Part shown: positions 27,021 through 34,216 of the stretch, piece by piece | Layout: the number at the start of each line of letters is the position of its first letter | Numbering within the stretch: position 1 is the first letter of the stretch | DNA from: Gammaproteobacteria bacterium | Lineage (GTDB): Bacteria > Pseudomonadota > Gammaproteobacteria > GCA-001735895 | NCBI GenBank assembly: GCA_024763505.1 | Contig: JANTFI010000017.1 | Coordinates: 1-34,216, forward strand | DNA length: 34,216 nucleotides | Direction of reading: 5' to 3' | The notes under the pieces: generated by a model | What the model saw: only the letters and a program-made list of their open reading frames with translations | What the model was told of the DNA's origin: nothing | Database searches by the model: none | Translations under genes and position numbers: made by a program

Positions 27021-27434
27021 ATGAACTTCAGTTTTTCCGGTTTTGGTTTACGTTTCTTGTTTGCAGTCATTCTGGTTTTCGCCAGCTACAACCCAGAAGG
27101 GTATTCCTATTTTGACTGGGTTTATCAGGATTTCCCGAACGTATCCATTGAACAAGCTTTTGTTGGTGTCCTGTTATTGATAGGCTGGGTGATCTATCTC
27201 CGCGCCACTTTACGTTCGCTGGGCGTGATCGGATTGAGCCTGGCGCTAGCCTTTTTCGGTTTAATGGTTGCCATGCTGGTGAAATGGGAATGGATTTCTC
27301 TGGATGCGTCTCGCCCGTTATTATACATCGTACTGATCTTGATTTCGGCGATACTGGCGGTCGGTATGTCCTGGTCGCATATCCGCAGACGGATGTCCGG
27401 GCAAGTTGATATGGACGACCTGGATGACGATTAA
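27021..27434 (+). CDS. Small four-helix membrane protein (DUF6524-like)
   Basis: This 137-residue protein has four membrane helices (about 8-24, 44-62, 68-90 and 99-118). The loop between the first two is YNPEGYSYFDWVYQDFPNVS. The end is acidic (VDMDDLDDD). It matches what I recall of DUF6524, a family of unknown function in Proteobacteria and cyanobacteria. The very acidic C-terminal tail would lie in the cytoplasm. It is divergent from the coiled-coil gene and is followed by a structured 148-base gap before slt. Confidence 0.75.
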   Translation: MNFSFSGFGLRFLFAVILVFASYNPEGYSYFDWVYQDFPNVSIEQAFVGVLLLIGWVIYLRATLRSLGVIGLSLALAFFGLMVAMLVKWEWISLDASRPLLYIVLILISAILAVGMSWSHIRRRMSGQVDMDDLDDD

Positions 27435-27474
27435 CGAAGAGGACCGTTAGCCTTATAGGAGAGAAGACGAGTAC

Positions 27475-27545
27475 GATTCTGATGACTGATCCGGGTACAG
27501 AATCTTACAAGCAAAAGCCGCTTGCTTATTTCAGATTCGGCTTTT
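27475..27545 (+). promoter_or_regulatory. Attenuator-like competing inverted repeats upstream of slt
   Basis: Three mutually related pairings occur. GATTCTG (27475-27481) pairs with CAGAATC (27498-27504). GAATCT (27500-27505) pairs with AGATTC (27533-27538). AAAAGCCG (27513-27520) pairs with CGGCTTTT (27538-27545). The first and third can form together, while the second excludes the first and interferes with the third. That is the layout of an attenuator, or of a loop-to-downstream pseudoknot. The stretch ends 37 bases before the slt GTG. The T-run after the last arm is very short. Confidence 0.4.
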
Positions 27546-27582
27546 AGAATGCTCTCTAACATAATGAAATTAAAGGGTTTAC

Positions 27583-29610
27583 GTGTCTGAATCCAGACGT
27601 TTTCCAAGCACCCGATACCGCTATCTCCGTTTTATACGCAGACTCTTGCAAACCCTGTTGCCAGCCGTTTTACTGATAGCGGGATTACAGGCACAGGCCG
27701 GCATAACGTCGTTTCAACAGGAGCGCGAAATTTTCCGGCAGGCTTCACATGCACTGGAACAAAGAGACCGCCCACGCTTCGAACAATTACTGAAAGAACT
27801 GAAGCAATATCCGGCCCGGGCCTATTTACGTTTTGATGCTATCAGTCAGGATTTAGCCACGCTCGACAATAAGCAAATCCGCGAATTTCTCGAAACCTAT
27901 CGAGATTATCCTTTTGCCTATCATCTGCGTACTCGCTGGCTCAGCTTGCTGGCCAAGCGCGGGCAATGGCAGTCGTATCTGACTTTTTATGATGGGCGCA
28001 GTGCGGTCAAGTTTAAATGTCTGCAACTTACCGCACGATTGAAAACCGGACAGGTCGATGACAACAAGGCATTCAACCGGGAAATCCGCAAGATCTGGTC
28101 CAGCGGTTATTCGCAGCCTGAACAATGCGATATCCCTTTCGAGCATTTTTTAAGCACTTCTGAAGATATCGATCAGGCTATCTGGCAGCGAATTGAAAAG
28201 GCTTTTGCCGCACGGCGTCCTTCACTGGCCCGTTATCTCGCCAAGAAGCTGCCTGATGAGGAGCGTGCACAGGTCGAGCAGTGGTATCAGGCGCACCAGC
28301 GCCCGGCACAGCAACTAGAGCGTATGATAGATTTGCCCGACACCGCATTGAATCGCAAGATCATCATTCACGCACTGGATCGTCTGGCACGCAGAGACAG
28401 CCCCAAAGCCAGTCAATTCTGGGAACAATACCACCCGGTGTTTGCATTTAGCCCGGCGCAAAAAAACCGCATCCAGAAACGCATTGCACTGTCAGCTTCT
28501 TTACAACATTTACCGGAATCGAAAAAATTACTGCAGCAATTGCCCGACAAACTGAAATCCGACAATGCCCATCTATGGCTGGCACGTATTCATTTACGGG
28601 ATGAAGACTGGATCGGTCTGATCAAAACCATCCGCGCTATGCCCAGGCACTTGCGCAGCGAAGCTGAGTGGACGTACTGGCTGGCACGCGCCTACGAAGA
28701 AGCCGGCCAACAGGCAAAGGCCCAAATCCTGTATCAGCAATTGTCAAGACGGGGTAGTTATTACGGGTTTCTTGCAGCCGACCGGATAGGTCGGGATTAT
28801 CACATCGTGCAGCAATCAGCGGTCGAGGCCAGTCCGCTGGATGAATCAAAATTACTAGAATCGAATATCCATTTGCTGCGCGCACGTGAATTGTTTTTTC
28901 TGGATCGTCCACTGGATGCGCGCCGGGAATGGTTTCAGGGCATCCGCAAGCTGGATCAGCAGCAGATCAAGCAGGCCGCGAGCATGGCATCGGGCTGGAA
29001 ATGGTATGACAATGCGATCAAAACCGTGGCCAAGACGCCTCATCGCAATGATTACGATTTACGTTTTCCGATGCCGTTTCGCCAGCAAGTTACCCGCGCG
29101 GCCAGGCAAAAAGATCTGGACTTGTCGGTCGTGTACGGCTTGATGCGGCGCGAGAGCCTGTTCGACCCGCTGGCGCGCTCGCGGGTCGGGGCTCTTGGTT
29201 TGATGCAATTGATGCCGACCACGGCCCGCCATGTTGCCAAAGCACTGGGACTGAAACGCCCCCGGACGGGTGAAATTCTCAGTATCGACAAAAATATCCT
29301 GCTCGGTACCAGCTATTTTCGTTCGGTGTTAAACCGCTTCGATAACAATGTTTCACTGGCCGCTGCCGCTTATAATGCCGGGCCACGCAATGTGAGAAAA
29401 TGGTTGCCCAGAGATGAATCGATCGCAGCCGATTTATGGGTCGAAACCGTGCCATTCAAGGAAACCCGTAACTATGTGCAGGCGGTGCTGGCTTATGCCA
29501 CCATTTTCGACAAACATCTCGGCAAGCAAGTGCAAATCTCCAGCCGCATGGATGACGTCAAGCCGGATTATTCCAGACCGAACATCGAAAAGACCGCTAT
29601 CCAAAAATGA
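27583..29610 (+). CDS. slt: Soluble lytic murein transglycosylase
   Basis: This is a 675-residue periplasmic enzyme, near the length of E. coli Slt70. It starts at a GTG at 27583, with AAAGGG about 6 bases before. A basic N-terminus and hydrophobic stretch (TLLPAVLLIAGLQAQA) form a signal peptide cut near residue 42. Long alpha-helical (U/L-domain) repeats follow to about 490. The catalytic domain has VVYGLMRRESLFDPLARS with the catalytic Glu, then VGALGLMQLMPTTARHVAK, and AAAAYNAGPRNVRKWLP. It cleaves the MurNAc-GlcNAc bond to form 1,6-anhydromuropeptides. It may be controlled by the repeat-rich leader before it. The SPOR-like protein gene nearby concerns the same substrate. Confidence 0.94.
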   Translation: MSESRRFPSTRYRYLRFIRRLLQTLLPAVLLIAGLQAQAGITSFQQEREIFRQASHALEQRDRPRFEQLLKELKQYPARAYLRFDAISQDLATLDNKQIREFLETYRDYPFAYHLRTRWLSLLAKRGQWQSYLTFYDGRSAVKFKCLQLTARLKTGQVDDNKAFNREIRKIWSSGYSQPEQCDIPFEHFLSTSEDIDQAIWQRIEKAFAARRPSLARYLAKKLPDEERAQVEQWYQAHQRPAQQLERMIDLPDTALNRKIIIHALDRLARRDSPKASQFWEQYHPVFAFSPAQKNRIQKRIALSASLQHLPESKKLLQQLPDKLKSDNAHLWLARIHLRDEDWIGLIKTIRAMPRHLRSEAEWTYWLARAYEEAGQQAKAQILYQQLSRRGSYYGFLAADRIGRDYHIVQQSAVEASPLDESKLLESNIHLLRARELFFLDRPLDARREWFQGIRKLDQQQIKQAASMASGWKWYDNAIKTVAKTPHRNDYDLRFPMPFRQQVTRAARQKDLDLSVVYGLMRRESLFDPLARSRVGALGLMQLMPTTARHVAKALGLKRPRTGEILSIDKNILLGTSYFRSVLNRFDNNVSLAAAAYNAGPRNVRKWLPRDESIAADLWVETVPFKETRNYVQAVLAYATIFDKHLGKQVQISSRMDDVKPDYSRPNIEKTAIQK

Positions 29611-29677
29611 AGTAAGTCAGGAAGGTTGGGAGCACCCCTCGTAATTCGATTCAGACCTTCCGGAATCAATGCGTCGA

Positions 29678-30421
29678 TTAAATCCCGGAACAAACCGGGC
29701 AGTCCGGATTGCGCGGAATCTGCACCGGTTGCCATTGCATATTGATCGCATCAAACAGCAGTAGTTTGCCGACGAATTCCGCTGCATTGTCGGTCAGAAT
29801 CAATACTGCCTGCAAGGCTTGCAGGGTCCCCATCACACCGACCACCGGACCGAGTATGCCTTCCATATCGCAGGTCGCGGCATTTTCGTAAGTATCGCTA
29901 TACAGGCATTGATAGCAGGGGCCATCAGATTCGGGAACCACACTCATGATCTGGCCTTCCAGCCGAATCGCGGCGGCGGTGACCAACGGCGTGCGGTGTT
30001 GCACACAAAAGCGGTTGACTGCGAACCGGGTCGGGAAGTTGTCGCTGCAATCGAGCACCAGATCGGCCTTGCTGATTTGAATGGACAATTCTTCATCCTC
30101 AAGCTGATGCTCGAGGGTTTCGATCTGGCACTGGTTGTTCAGATCGAGTAGTGTTTTCTTCGCCGATTCAACCTTGAGTTGGCCGATTTGAGCCTGTCGG
30201 TGAATAATCTGCCGCTGCAGATTGGATTCTTCCACTACGTCGTAATCACTCAAAACCAGTTGACCGACACCCGCCGCGGCCAGATACATCGCCGCCGGAG
30301 AGCCGAGGCCACCCAGACCGATGATCAGAATCCGGCTGTGCAATAACTGTTGCTGACCCTCGCTACCAATCTGTGGCAGTTTGATTTGCCGGTCATAGCG
30401 CGATTCATCTTCGGGCAGCAT
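29678..30421 (-). CDS. MoeB/ThiF-like E1 adenylyltransferase of the AOR cluster
   Basis: This is a 247-residue HesA/MoeB/ThiF-family protein. The ATP-binding glycine motif is IIGLGGLGSPAAMYLAAAGV (about 32-51), followed by LSDYDVVEESNLQRQIIH. DLVLDCSDNFPTRFAVNRFC is the family block. Two CxxC pairs (CYQCLYSD at about 168-171 and the terminal CPVC) make a zinc site. It adenylates the C-terminal Gly of a ubiquitin-like sulfur carrier. The MoaD-like protein two genes upstream ends in Gly-Gly and is the obvious partner. It is the last gene of the AOR cluster here, so a dedicated role in molybdo/tungstopterin thiolation is likely (inference). Confidence 0.88.
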   Translation of the reverse strand: MLPEDESRYDRQIKLPQIGSEGQQQLLHSRILIIGLGGLGSPAAMYLAAAGVGQLVLSDYDVVEESNLQRQIIHRQAQIGQLKVESAKKTLLDLNNQCQIETLEHQLEDEELSIQISKADLVLDCSDNFPTRFAVNRFCVQHRTPLVTAAAIRLEGQIMSVVPESDGPCYQCLYSDTYENAATCDMEGILGPVVGVMGTLQALQAVLILTDNAAEFVGKLLLFDAINMQWQPVQIPRNPDCPVCSGI

Positions 30422-30425
30422 CGGG

Positions 30426-30737
30426 TCAGCCTCCGCCTTTATGGAAGTACTTGAAAAATTTAGAGAAAAACTGTTCCCGACATTCTGCGCAGTCAGACAA
30501 GTCGGTAAAATGAACCTTCAGCACCGGCAGTTCGATCAACCCCAGTTTGCGTGGTGGCTGGGCTTCGATCGATATCTCGGTTTCAAATCCTTGCCCGGGA
30601 TGCAACACCCGCCAGCGACCCGTATCGACTGGTCGAGATTGGTAGGGGGATTGCTCGCCGGTGAAATTTCCACCCAGAACGCGTTCAAACTCGGCCGCGC
30701 TATAGCCCATCTCAAAGGTCGTGTTGACAGGAAACAT
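30426..30737 (-). CDS. Small unknown protein in the AOR cluster
   Basis: This is a 103-residue protein that I cannot assign to a family. It begins MFPVNTTFEMGYSAAEFERV and has EISIEAQPPRKLGLIELPVL followed by KVHFTDLSDCAECREQFFSK. The pair of Cys (CAEC) in an acidic setting, after alternating strands, could bind metal or carry a thiol. The end is KYFHKGGG. It lies 12 bases after the MoaD-like gene and 4 bases before the MoeB-like gene, so it is surely co-translated with the pterin sulfur-transfer pair. No signal peptide or membrane helix is present. Confidence 0.75.
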   Translation of the reverse strand: MFPVNTTFEMGYSAAEFERVLGGNFTGEQSPYQSRPVDTGRWRVLHPGQGFETEISIEAQPPRKLGLIELPVLKVHFTDLSDCAECREQFFSKFFKYFHKGGG

Positions 30738-30749
30738 GCCCTAATCGAG

Positions 30750-31001
30750 TCATCCACCGGCTACCGGCGGCCAGATCGAAATGGTATCTTCTTCGCTGAG
30801 AATATGCGAAAGGCGGTCGTCTCCACACACAAACTTGCCATTGACCAGCACGATGTGTGCCTGTTCCGGCGGGATTTTGAATTGTTCGATCACCTGTTGC
30901 ACCGTGCTGTTATCCGGCATCGCGATTTCACGCCGAAAACGCTGGTTGCCAGGTGGCAGTAGCGGCATCAGAGAAGCATACAGTTCGATGAACAGTTTCA
31001 T
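30750..31001 (-). CDS. MoaD/ThiS-like sulfur carrier protein
   Basis: This is an 83-residue beta-grasp protein ending in Gly-Gly (SIWPPVAGG), the mark of MoaD-type carriers. It has LFIELYASLMPLLPPG at the start, a helix STVQQVIEQFKIP, and HIVLVNGKFV with DRLSHILSEEDTISIWPP. The carrier is activated by adenylation at the terminal Gly and then thiocarboxylated, and it donates sulfur to the pterin dithiolene. It is encoded 7 bases after the FAD-oxidoreductase gene. Since tungsten AOR needs a dithiolene pterin, a dedicated carrier fits well. Confidence 0.9.
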   Translation of the reverse strand: MKLFIELYASLMPLLPPGNQRFRREIAMPDNSTVQQVIEQFKIPPEQAHIVLVNGKFVCGDDRLSHILSEEDTISIWPPVAGG

Positions 31002-31008
31002 GGAAGTG

Positions 31009-32259
31009 CTAGATCTCCTGGGTTCGCGCCATCCATGCTTCCATCAGGCAATGGGGGTCCTGCATTAGCCGGTCTTTCCATTCGCCCAGTTTGATACCGG
31101 TTTCGATCAAACCACGTAGCACACCGACATGCTGGGTCATGCCACTGCAACTGGCACCGACCAGCCGATCTTCCTCAAACTGCAGATTGATGTAGCGAAA
31201 TTCATCGGCGTTATAGCGTTCGACCGAATCGCCTCCATCCACCCCCATCCATAAACCGAATGAGCAAGAGATCAATCCCAGCGTGTCGAGAATATTCATA
31301 TTCATTGAGCCATGATGCTCGGTTTCTTGTCCACTCATATTCAGTGCTGCAATACGCCCGTGATCGGTGGCGGTCGGTTGAATCGCCTGCACCTGATAGT
31401 CACCGGTAGACAAGTCCAGTGCCTGCGCGACATCGCCGGCAGCATAGATGTCAGGGTCGCTGGTTTGCAGGAATTGATTGACCAGTATTCCCTGATCGGT
31501 TTTCAGGTCGGCCGCCTGTGCCAGTTGCAGATTGGCGCGCACACCGGTGGCGGTGATAACCAGTTGTGCATCGAGCTGGCTGCCATCCGACAAGGTAACC
31601 CGGGCGGCATCGGCGCTATCTTCAATCGATTCCACGCTACAGGAGGTTTTGACCTGCACGCCTTTTTGCTCGCACCAGTCTTTCAGCAGACCTCCCGCTT
31701 TTTCATCCAGCATGCGCGGCACCATGCGATCGCCGGTTTCCACAACCGTCAGTTCGACGCCTCGTTTGACCAGCGATTCGAGCACGATGCATCCAATAAA
31801 ACCGGCACCGATCAATACCACGCGACTACCGGGTGTTGCCAGTTTCACGATGTTGCGGGCATCCTGCAAGGTCCAACAACTACTGACCCGCGGGTGATCA
31901 CGCCCAGGTATGGGCGGAGTGAAAGGGCTGGATCCATTGGCGATCAACAGTTTGTCATAGCTGTGCGAACGACCATCTTGCGCGGTGACCGTGTGGGCGG
32001 CAGCATCGATGGCTTCGACCTGTTGTGGAATCACTTCGATATAATTTGAGGAAAAATAACTTTCCGGGTCACGCAAATACGTGCCGGTCTCACTGATTTG
32101 ATCTTCCAGAAAATAGGGAATAGCCATGCGCGAATAGGGCGGTTCCGGCTCATTGCCGAACAGCGTAATGGCTGCGTCTTTATGTTGTTTTCGCAGGGTT
32201 TCTGCTGCGACGACACCCGCCGGACCGGTTCCGATAATCAGATATTGCATAGGATTCAT
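31009..32259 (-). CDS. aorC: FAD-dependent NAD(P)H oxidoreductase (AOR partner)
   Basis: This is a 416-residue flavoprotein of the pyridine-nucleotide disulfide/ferredoxin reductase fold. The FAD motif is LIIGTGPAGVVAAETLRK near the N-terminus. The NAD(P) motif is RVVLIGAGFIGCIVLESLVK (about 146-165). The second FAD motif is DIYAAGDVAQALD (about 272-284). The usual C-terminal domain includes CSFGLWMGVDGG. It lacks the redox-active CxxxxC of disulfide reductases. Beside an AOR gene it is probably the subunit that links the enzyme to NAD(P)H, as in the AorABC enzymes of Aromatoleum (recalled). A second ATG at 32250 (MQYLIIGTG) could be the true start. Neither has a strong ribosome site. Confidence 0.85.
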   Translation of the reverse strand: MNPMQYLIIGTGPAGVVAAETLRKQHKDAAITLFGNEPEPPYSRMAIPYFLEDQISETGTYLRDPESYFSSNYIEVIPQQVEAIDAAAHTVTAQDGRSHSYDKLLIANGSSPFTPPIPGRDHPRVSSCWTLQDARNIVKLATPGSRVVLIGAGFIGCIVLESLVKRGVELTVVETGDRMVPRMLDEKAGGLLKDWCEQKGVQVKTSCSVESIEDSADAARVTLSDGSQLDAQLVITATGVRANLQLAQAADLKTDQGILVNQFLQTSDPDIYAAGDVAQALDLSTGDYQVQAIQPTATDHGRIAALNMSGQETEHHGSMNMNILDTLGLISCSFGLWMGVDGGDSVERYNADEFRYINLQFEEDRLVGASCSGMTQHVGVLRGLIETGIKLGEWKDRLMQDPHCLMEAWMARTQEI

Positions 32260-32275
32260 TTCGACTATTCAGGGA

Positions 32276-32306
32276 AATAAAAAATCCCCGGTTGAGACCG
32301 GGGATT
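32276..32306 (-). terminator. Intrinsic terminator between the AOR gene and the FAD gene
   Basis: A perfect 10-base stem, AATCCCCGGT (32283-32292) with ACCGGGGATT (32297-32306), has a 4-base loop. On the minus strand it is followed by six T, then A and TTT. It sits 7 bases after the AOR stop and about 17 bases before the next gene on the same strand. It would end or attenuate transcription inside the cluster. Confidence 0.85.
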
Positions 32307-32312
32307 CTTGCT

Positions 32313-34166
32313 TTACAGAGACAGGCGGTTGCGAGTCTCTTCGGTGATTTCACCGTTTTCGGTCCAGCCGCGAATCTCGTAATATTTCGGCAGCATTTCA
32401 CCGAGCCGATTGACTTGCCCGTCGGTCGGGCCACCGACGATTGCGGTTTCCAGCATCCGTTTCGGCAACTTGTCATCGTCCGAGGTAAAACCGGCATCGT
32501 TGTTGAACTGTCGTTCCATATTCCAGATTCGCTCACCGACTTCCAGACATTTCTCGACTGTCCAGTCGCCTTCGCAGGCCGCATCGATTTGCGGTGCGAT
32601 ATTATCCATGCCCCAGGCAAAGGTGGTGAACAGGCACAAACCGGAAGAGTCCACCAGCGCAGTGGCATCCTGAAAAGCCTTGACCAACTCCGGCTTGCCA
32701 TCGGTATCGGTTTGTTCGGTCTTGACCGGAATCCCCAATACCTCGGAGGCGATGGTGTAGCCACGCAAGTGGCAGGCACCACGGTTGGAAGTGGCATAGT
32801 TCAGACCAATGCCCTGGATACCGCGTGGGTCATAGGCAGGGAATTCCTGCCCCTTGACCGTCATCGACAATTCGGGTTTGCCGTATTTTTCACACAGCCG
32901 CTTCGAGCCAAGCGCCAGATCTTTGCCGAAATCGGTACCGGCGACCAGGGCTTCGGCAGCGGCGGTAAAGGCCCTGGCGGATCCGAAATTCAATTCGATG
33001 CCATCGGTTTGCTCGGTGGTCAGCACGCCGTCTTCAAACAACTCCATAGCCGCAGCCAATGTGGAACCGAAGGTGATCGGGTCGAAGCCATCTTCATTAC
33101 ACAAAAAGTTGACATAGGTCAGGGCGTCGAGGTCGTCGACACCGGTATCCGCGCCCAGTGCCCACGCCGCTTCGTATTCGAGACCCCCGGATGCACCCCA
33201 GTATTCCGGCTTGTTTTCGACCGAGAAGTGTTGCTTGTCAACGGTGGAGATACGCCCGCAGGCGATGGTGCAGCCGAAGCAGGCAGCATTGGTGGTCAGA
33301 TTGGGTTTGCCGTCGGACTTGCGCGGCTCGTGCATGGCTTCGCCGGAGATATTTTCGGCACCATCGAAACCGGCATTTTTCATGTTATAGGCGGGCAGGG
33401 CACCGACCCCGTTGATGACGTTCATCAATACCTGGGTACCGTACGCGGGTAAGCCCTGACCGGTAACCGCGTTTTCTGCCAGCACGGCTTTGCCTTCGTT
33501 AACTGCCTGCATAAAGGCTTTGACATCCTTGATATTTTCACCGACGCCTAGCGTGCCACGCACGGCAACGGCCTTTAGATTCTTCGAAGCCATTACGGTG
33601 CCAACACCGGAGCGGCCGGCTGCACGGTGTTTGTCATTCATTACCCCGGCATAAAGGCAACCTGCCTCGGCAGTGCGGCCGATGCAGGCGATACGAATCT
33701 GCGGGTCCTGATGGATCTGGTGCAGAATGTCATCGGTTTCCCAGGCAGACTTGCCCCAGATAGCATCGGCCGAACGCAGTTCCGCCTTGTCATTTTCGAC
33801 CCACAGATAAACCGGTTCGGGCGATTTGCCTTCGAAGATGATCATGTCCCAACCAGCATTTTTGAATTCCTGCCCGAGAAAGCCGCCGGAATTGGAGCAG
33901 GCAATGGCGCCGGTCAACGGCCCTTTGGTAATGACTGAATAACGCCCTGCGGTGGATGCAGTGGTACCGGTCAAGGGTCCGGTCGCCATGATCATTTTAT
34001 TGTCAGCTCCAAGCGGGTCACATTTTGGATCGACTTCCTCGACCAGATATTTGGAAGCCAGGCCGCGTTGCCCGAGGTATTCATTGGCCCAATCCATATT
34101 GAGTGGCTCGGCTGTGCAGCTGCCTTCAGTCAGGTTGACGCGCAGTACTTTCTTTGTCCAGGACAT
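32313..34166 (-). CDS. aorB: Tungsten-dependent aldehyde:ferredoxin oxidoreductase family subunit
   Basis: This is a 617-residue protein of normal AOR length. The N-terminal pterin-binding domain is recognisable (RVNLTEGSCTAEPLNMDW, GPLTGTTASTAGRYSVITKG, SNSGGFLGQEFKNAGWD). The [4Fe-4S] cluster ligands are Cys296, Cys299 and Cys303 (NAACFGCTIACGR), with a fourth Cys in the LVDSSGLCLF block near 510. GVGTVMASKNLKAVAVRG is also typical. AOR enzymes hold W (rarely Mo) on a bis-pterin and convert aldehydes to acids or the reverse. A strong GAGGGGGAAATC precedes the ATG. Downstream genes supply the flavin subunit and a sulfur-transfer pair. The precise substrate range is not readable. Confidence 0.93.
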   Translation of the reverse strand: MSWTKKVLRVNLTEGSCTAEPLNMDWANEYLGQRGLASKYLVEEVDPKCDPLGADNKMIMATGPLTGTTASTAGRYSVITKGPLTGAIACSNSGGFLGQEFKNAGWDMIIFEGKSPEPVYLWVENDKAELRSADAIWGKSAWETDDILHQIHQDPQIRIACIGRTAEAGCLYAGVMNDKHRAAGRSGVGTVMASKNLKAVAVRGTLGVGENIKDVKAFMQAVNEGKAVLAENAVTGQGLPAYGTQVLMNVINGVGALPAYNMKNAGFDGAENISGEAMHEPRKSDGKPNLTTNAACFGCTIACGRISTVDKQHFSVENKPEYWGASGGLEYEAAWALGADTGVDDLDALTYVNFLCNEDGFDPITFGSTLAAAMELFEDGVLTTEQTDGIELNFGSARAFTAAAEALVAGTDFGKDLALGSKRLCEKYGKPELSMTVKGQEFPAYDPRGIQGIGLNYATSNRGACHLRGYTIASEVLGIPVKTEQTDTDGKPELVKAFQDATALVDSSGLCLFTTFAWGMDNIAPQIDAACEGDWTVEKCLEVGERIWNMERQFNNDAGFTSDDDKLPKRMLETAIVGGPTDGQVNRLGEMLPKYYEIRGWTENGEITEETRNRLSL

Positions 34167-34179
34167 GATGATTTCCCCC

Positions 34180-34216
34180 TCAGGATGCAGCCGCTTCAGC
34201 GGCAGGTAAACTCTTG
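34180..34216 (-). CDS. Probable 3' end of an upstream gene in the AOR cluster
   Basis: Reading the minus strand from the right edge, one frame gives KSLPAAEAAAS and then TGA at 34182-34180. This stop touches the ribosome site of the AOR gene, a spacing typical of operons. In NADH-linked AOR operons an iron-sulfur subunit gene (aorA-like) precedes aorB, so this could be its tail. Only 11 codons are visible, so identity is inference. Confidence 0.35.
   Translation of the reverse strand, partial: KSLPAAEAAAS

Noticed and set aside
29620-29661. GGAAGGT / ACCTTCC inverted repeat after slt as a terminator
   Set aside because: The stem is 7 bases with a 28-base loop and no T-run; it is too weak to call.
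31312-32049. 245-codon plus-strand frame opposite the FAD oxidoreductase
   Set aside because: It is antisense to a gene with clear FAD and NAD motifs and shows no motifs of its own.
32292-33452. 386-codon plus-strand open frame opposite the AOR gene
   Set aside because: It lies fully antisense to a clear AOR gene, has no family motifs and overlaps the terminator. It reflects GC-rich codon bias.

Overview
The window reads as chromosomal DNA of a Gammaproteobacterium of moderate GC content. This rests on gene content: a MoxR/DUF58/DUF4381/BatA/BatB-TPR cluster, class II fumarase followed by DUF1415, a periplasmic Slt-type lytic transglycosylase, a YaiI-type DUF188 protein and an OmpR-type two-component pair. 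I cannot name the genus. Genes are densely packed on both strands. No stretch over 300 bases lacks a gene, and I see no tRNA, rRNA, CRISPR array, transposase or integrase.

Layout. (1) 1-5081, minus strand: a tightly overlapping moxR - DUF58 - DUF4381 - batA - batB/C operon, cut by the left edge. (2) 5301-9908, plus strand: a five-gene unit with an AhpD-like CxxC protein, a phosphotransacetylase/phosphotransbutyrylase-family enzyme, and E1-alpha, E1-beta and E2 of a pyruvate dehydrogenase-type complex. The complex resembles the cyanobacterial/plastid branch, and no E3 is encoded. A short element with terminal inverted repeats follows. (3) 10136-12236: response regulator and sensor kinase. (4) 12371-15084: oleate hydratase (+), then a convergent FAA-hydrolase/DUF188 pair (-). 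(5) 15208-19465: three exported proteins in a row, namely a beta-propeller lipoprotein, a small lipoprotein, and a VgrG-like protein that carries a Sec signal peptide, an Asp/Ser repeat and collagen-like triplets. (6) 19574-23175: a lipase-maturation-factor-like membrane protein, an unrecognised 386-residue protein (convergent, 3' ends overlapping) and an EamA transporter. (7) 23228-25214: fumC and a DUF1415 gene, ending in a bidirectional terminator. (8) 25247-29610: a coiled-coil, single-span protein with a SPOR-like C-terminus (-), then a four-helix membrane protein and slt (+). (9) 29678-34216, minus strand: a tungsten aldehyde oxidoreductase cluster with the catalytic subunit, a FAD/NAD(P)H subunit, a MoaD-like sulfur carrier, a small unknown protein and a MoeB/ThiF-like activator. 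The tail of a further upstream gene is probably present at the right edge.

How the genes fit together. The E1/E2 genes make an acyl-CoA, and the adjacent Pta/Ptb-family enzyme could turn it into an acyl phosphate. The AhpD-like protein could take electrons from the lipoyl groups of E2. The AOR cluster looks like an NAD(P)H-linked aldehyde/carboxylate redox enzyme with its own pterin sulfur-transfer pair. The SPOR-like protein and Slt both concern peptidoglycan. The most unusual items are the exported VgrG-like protein and its two lipoprotein neighbours, the unknown small protein in the AOR cluster, the repeat element at 9925-10093, and an attenuator-like set of competing inverted repeats ahead of slt.
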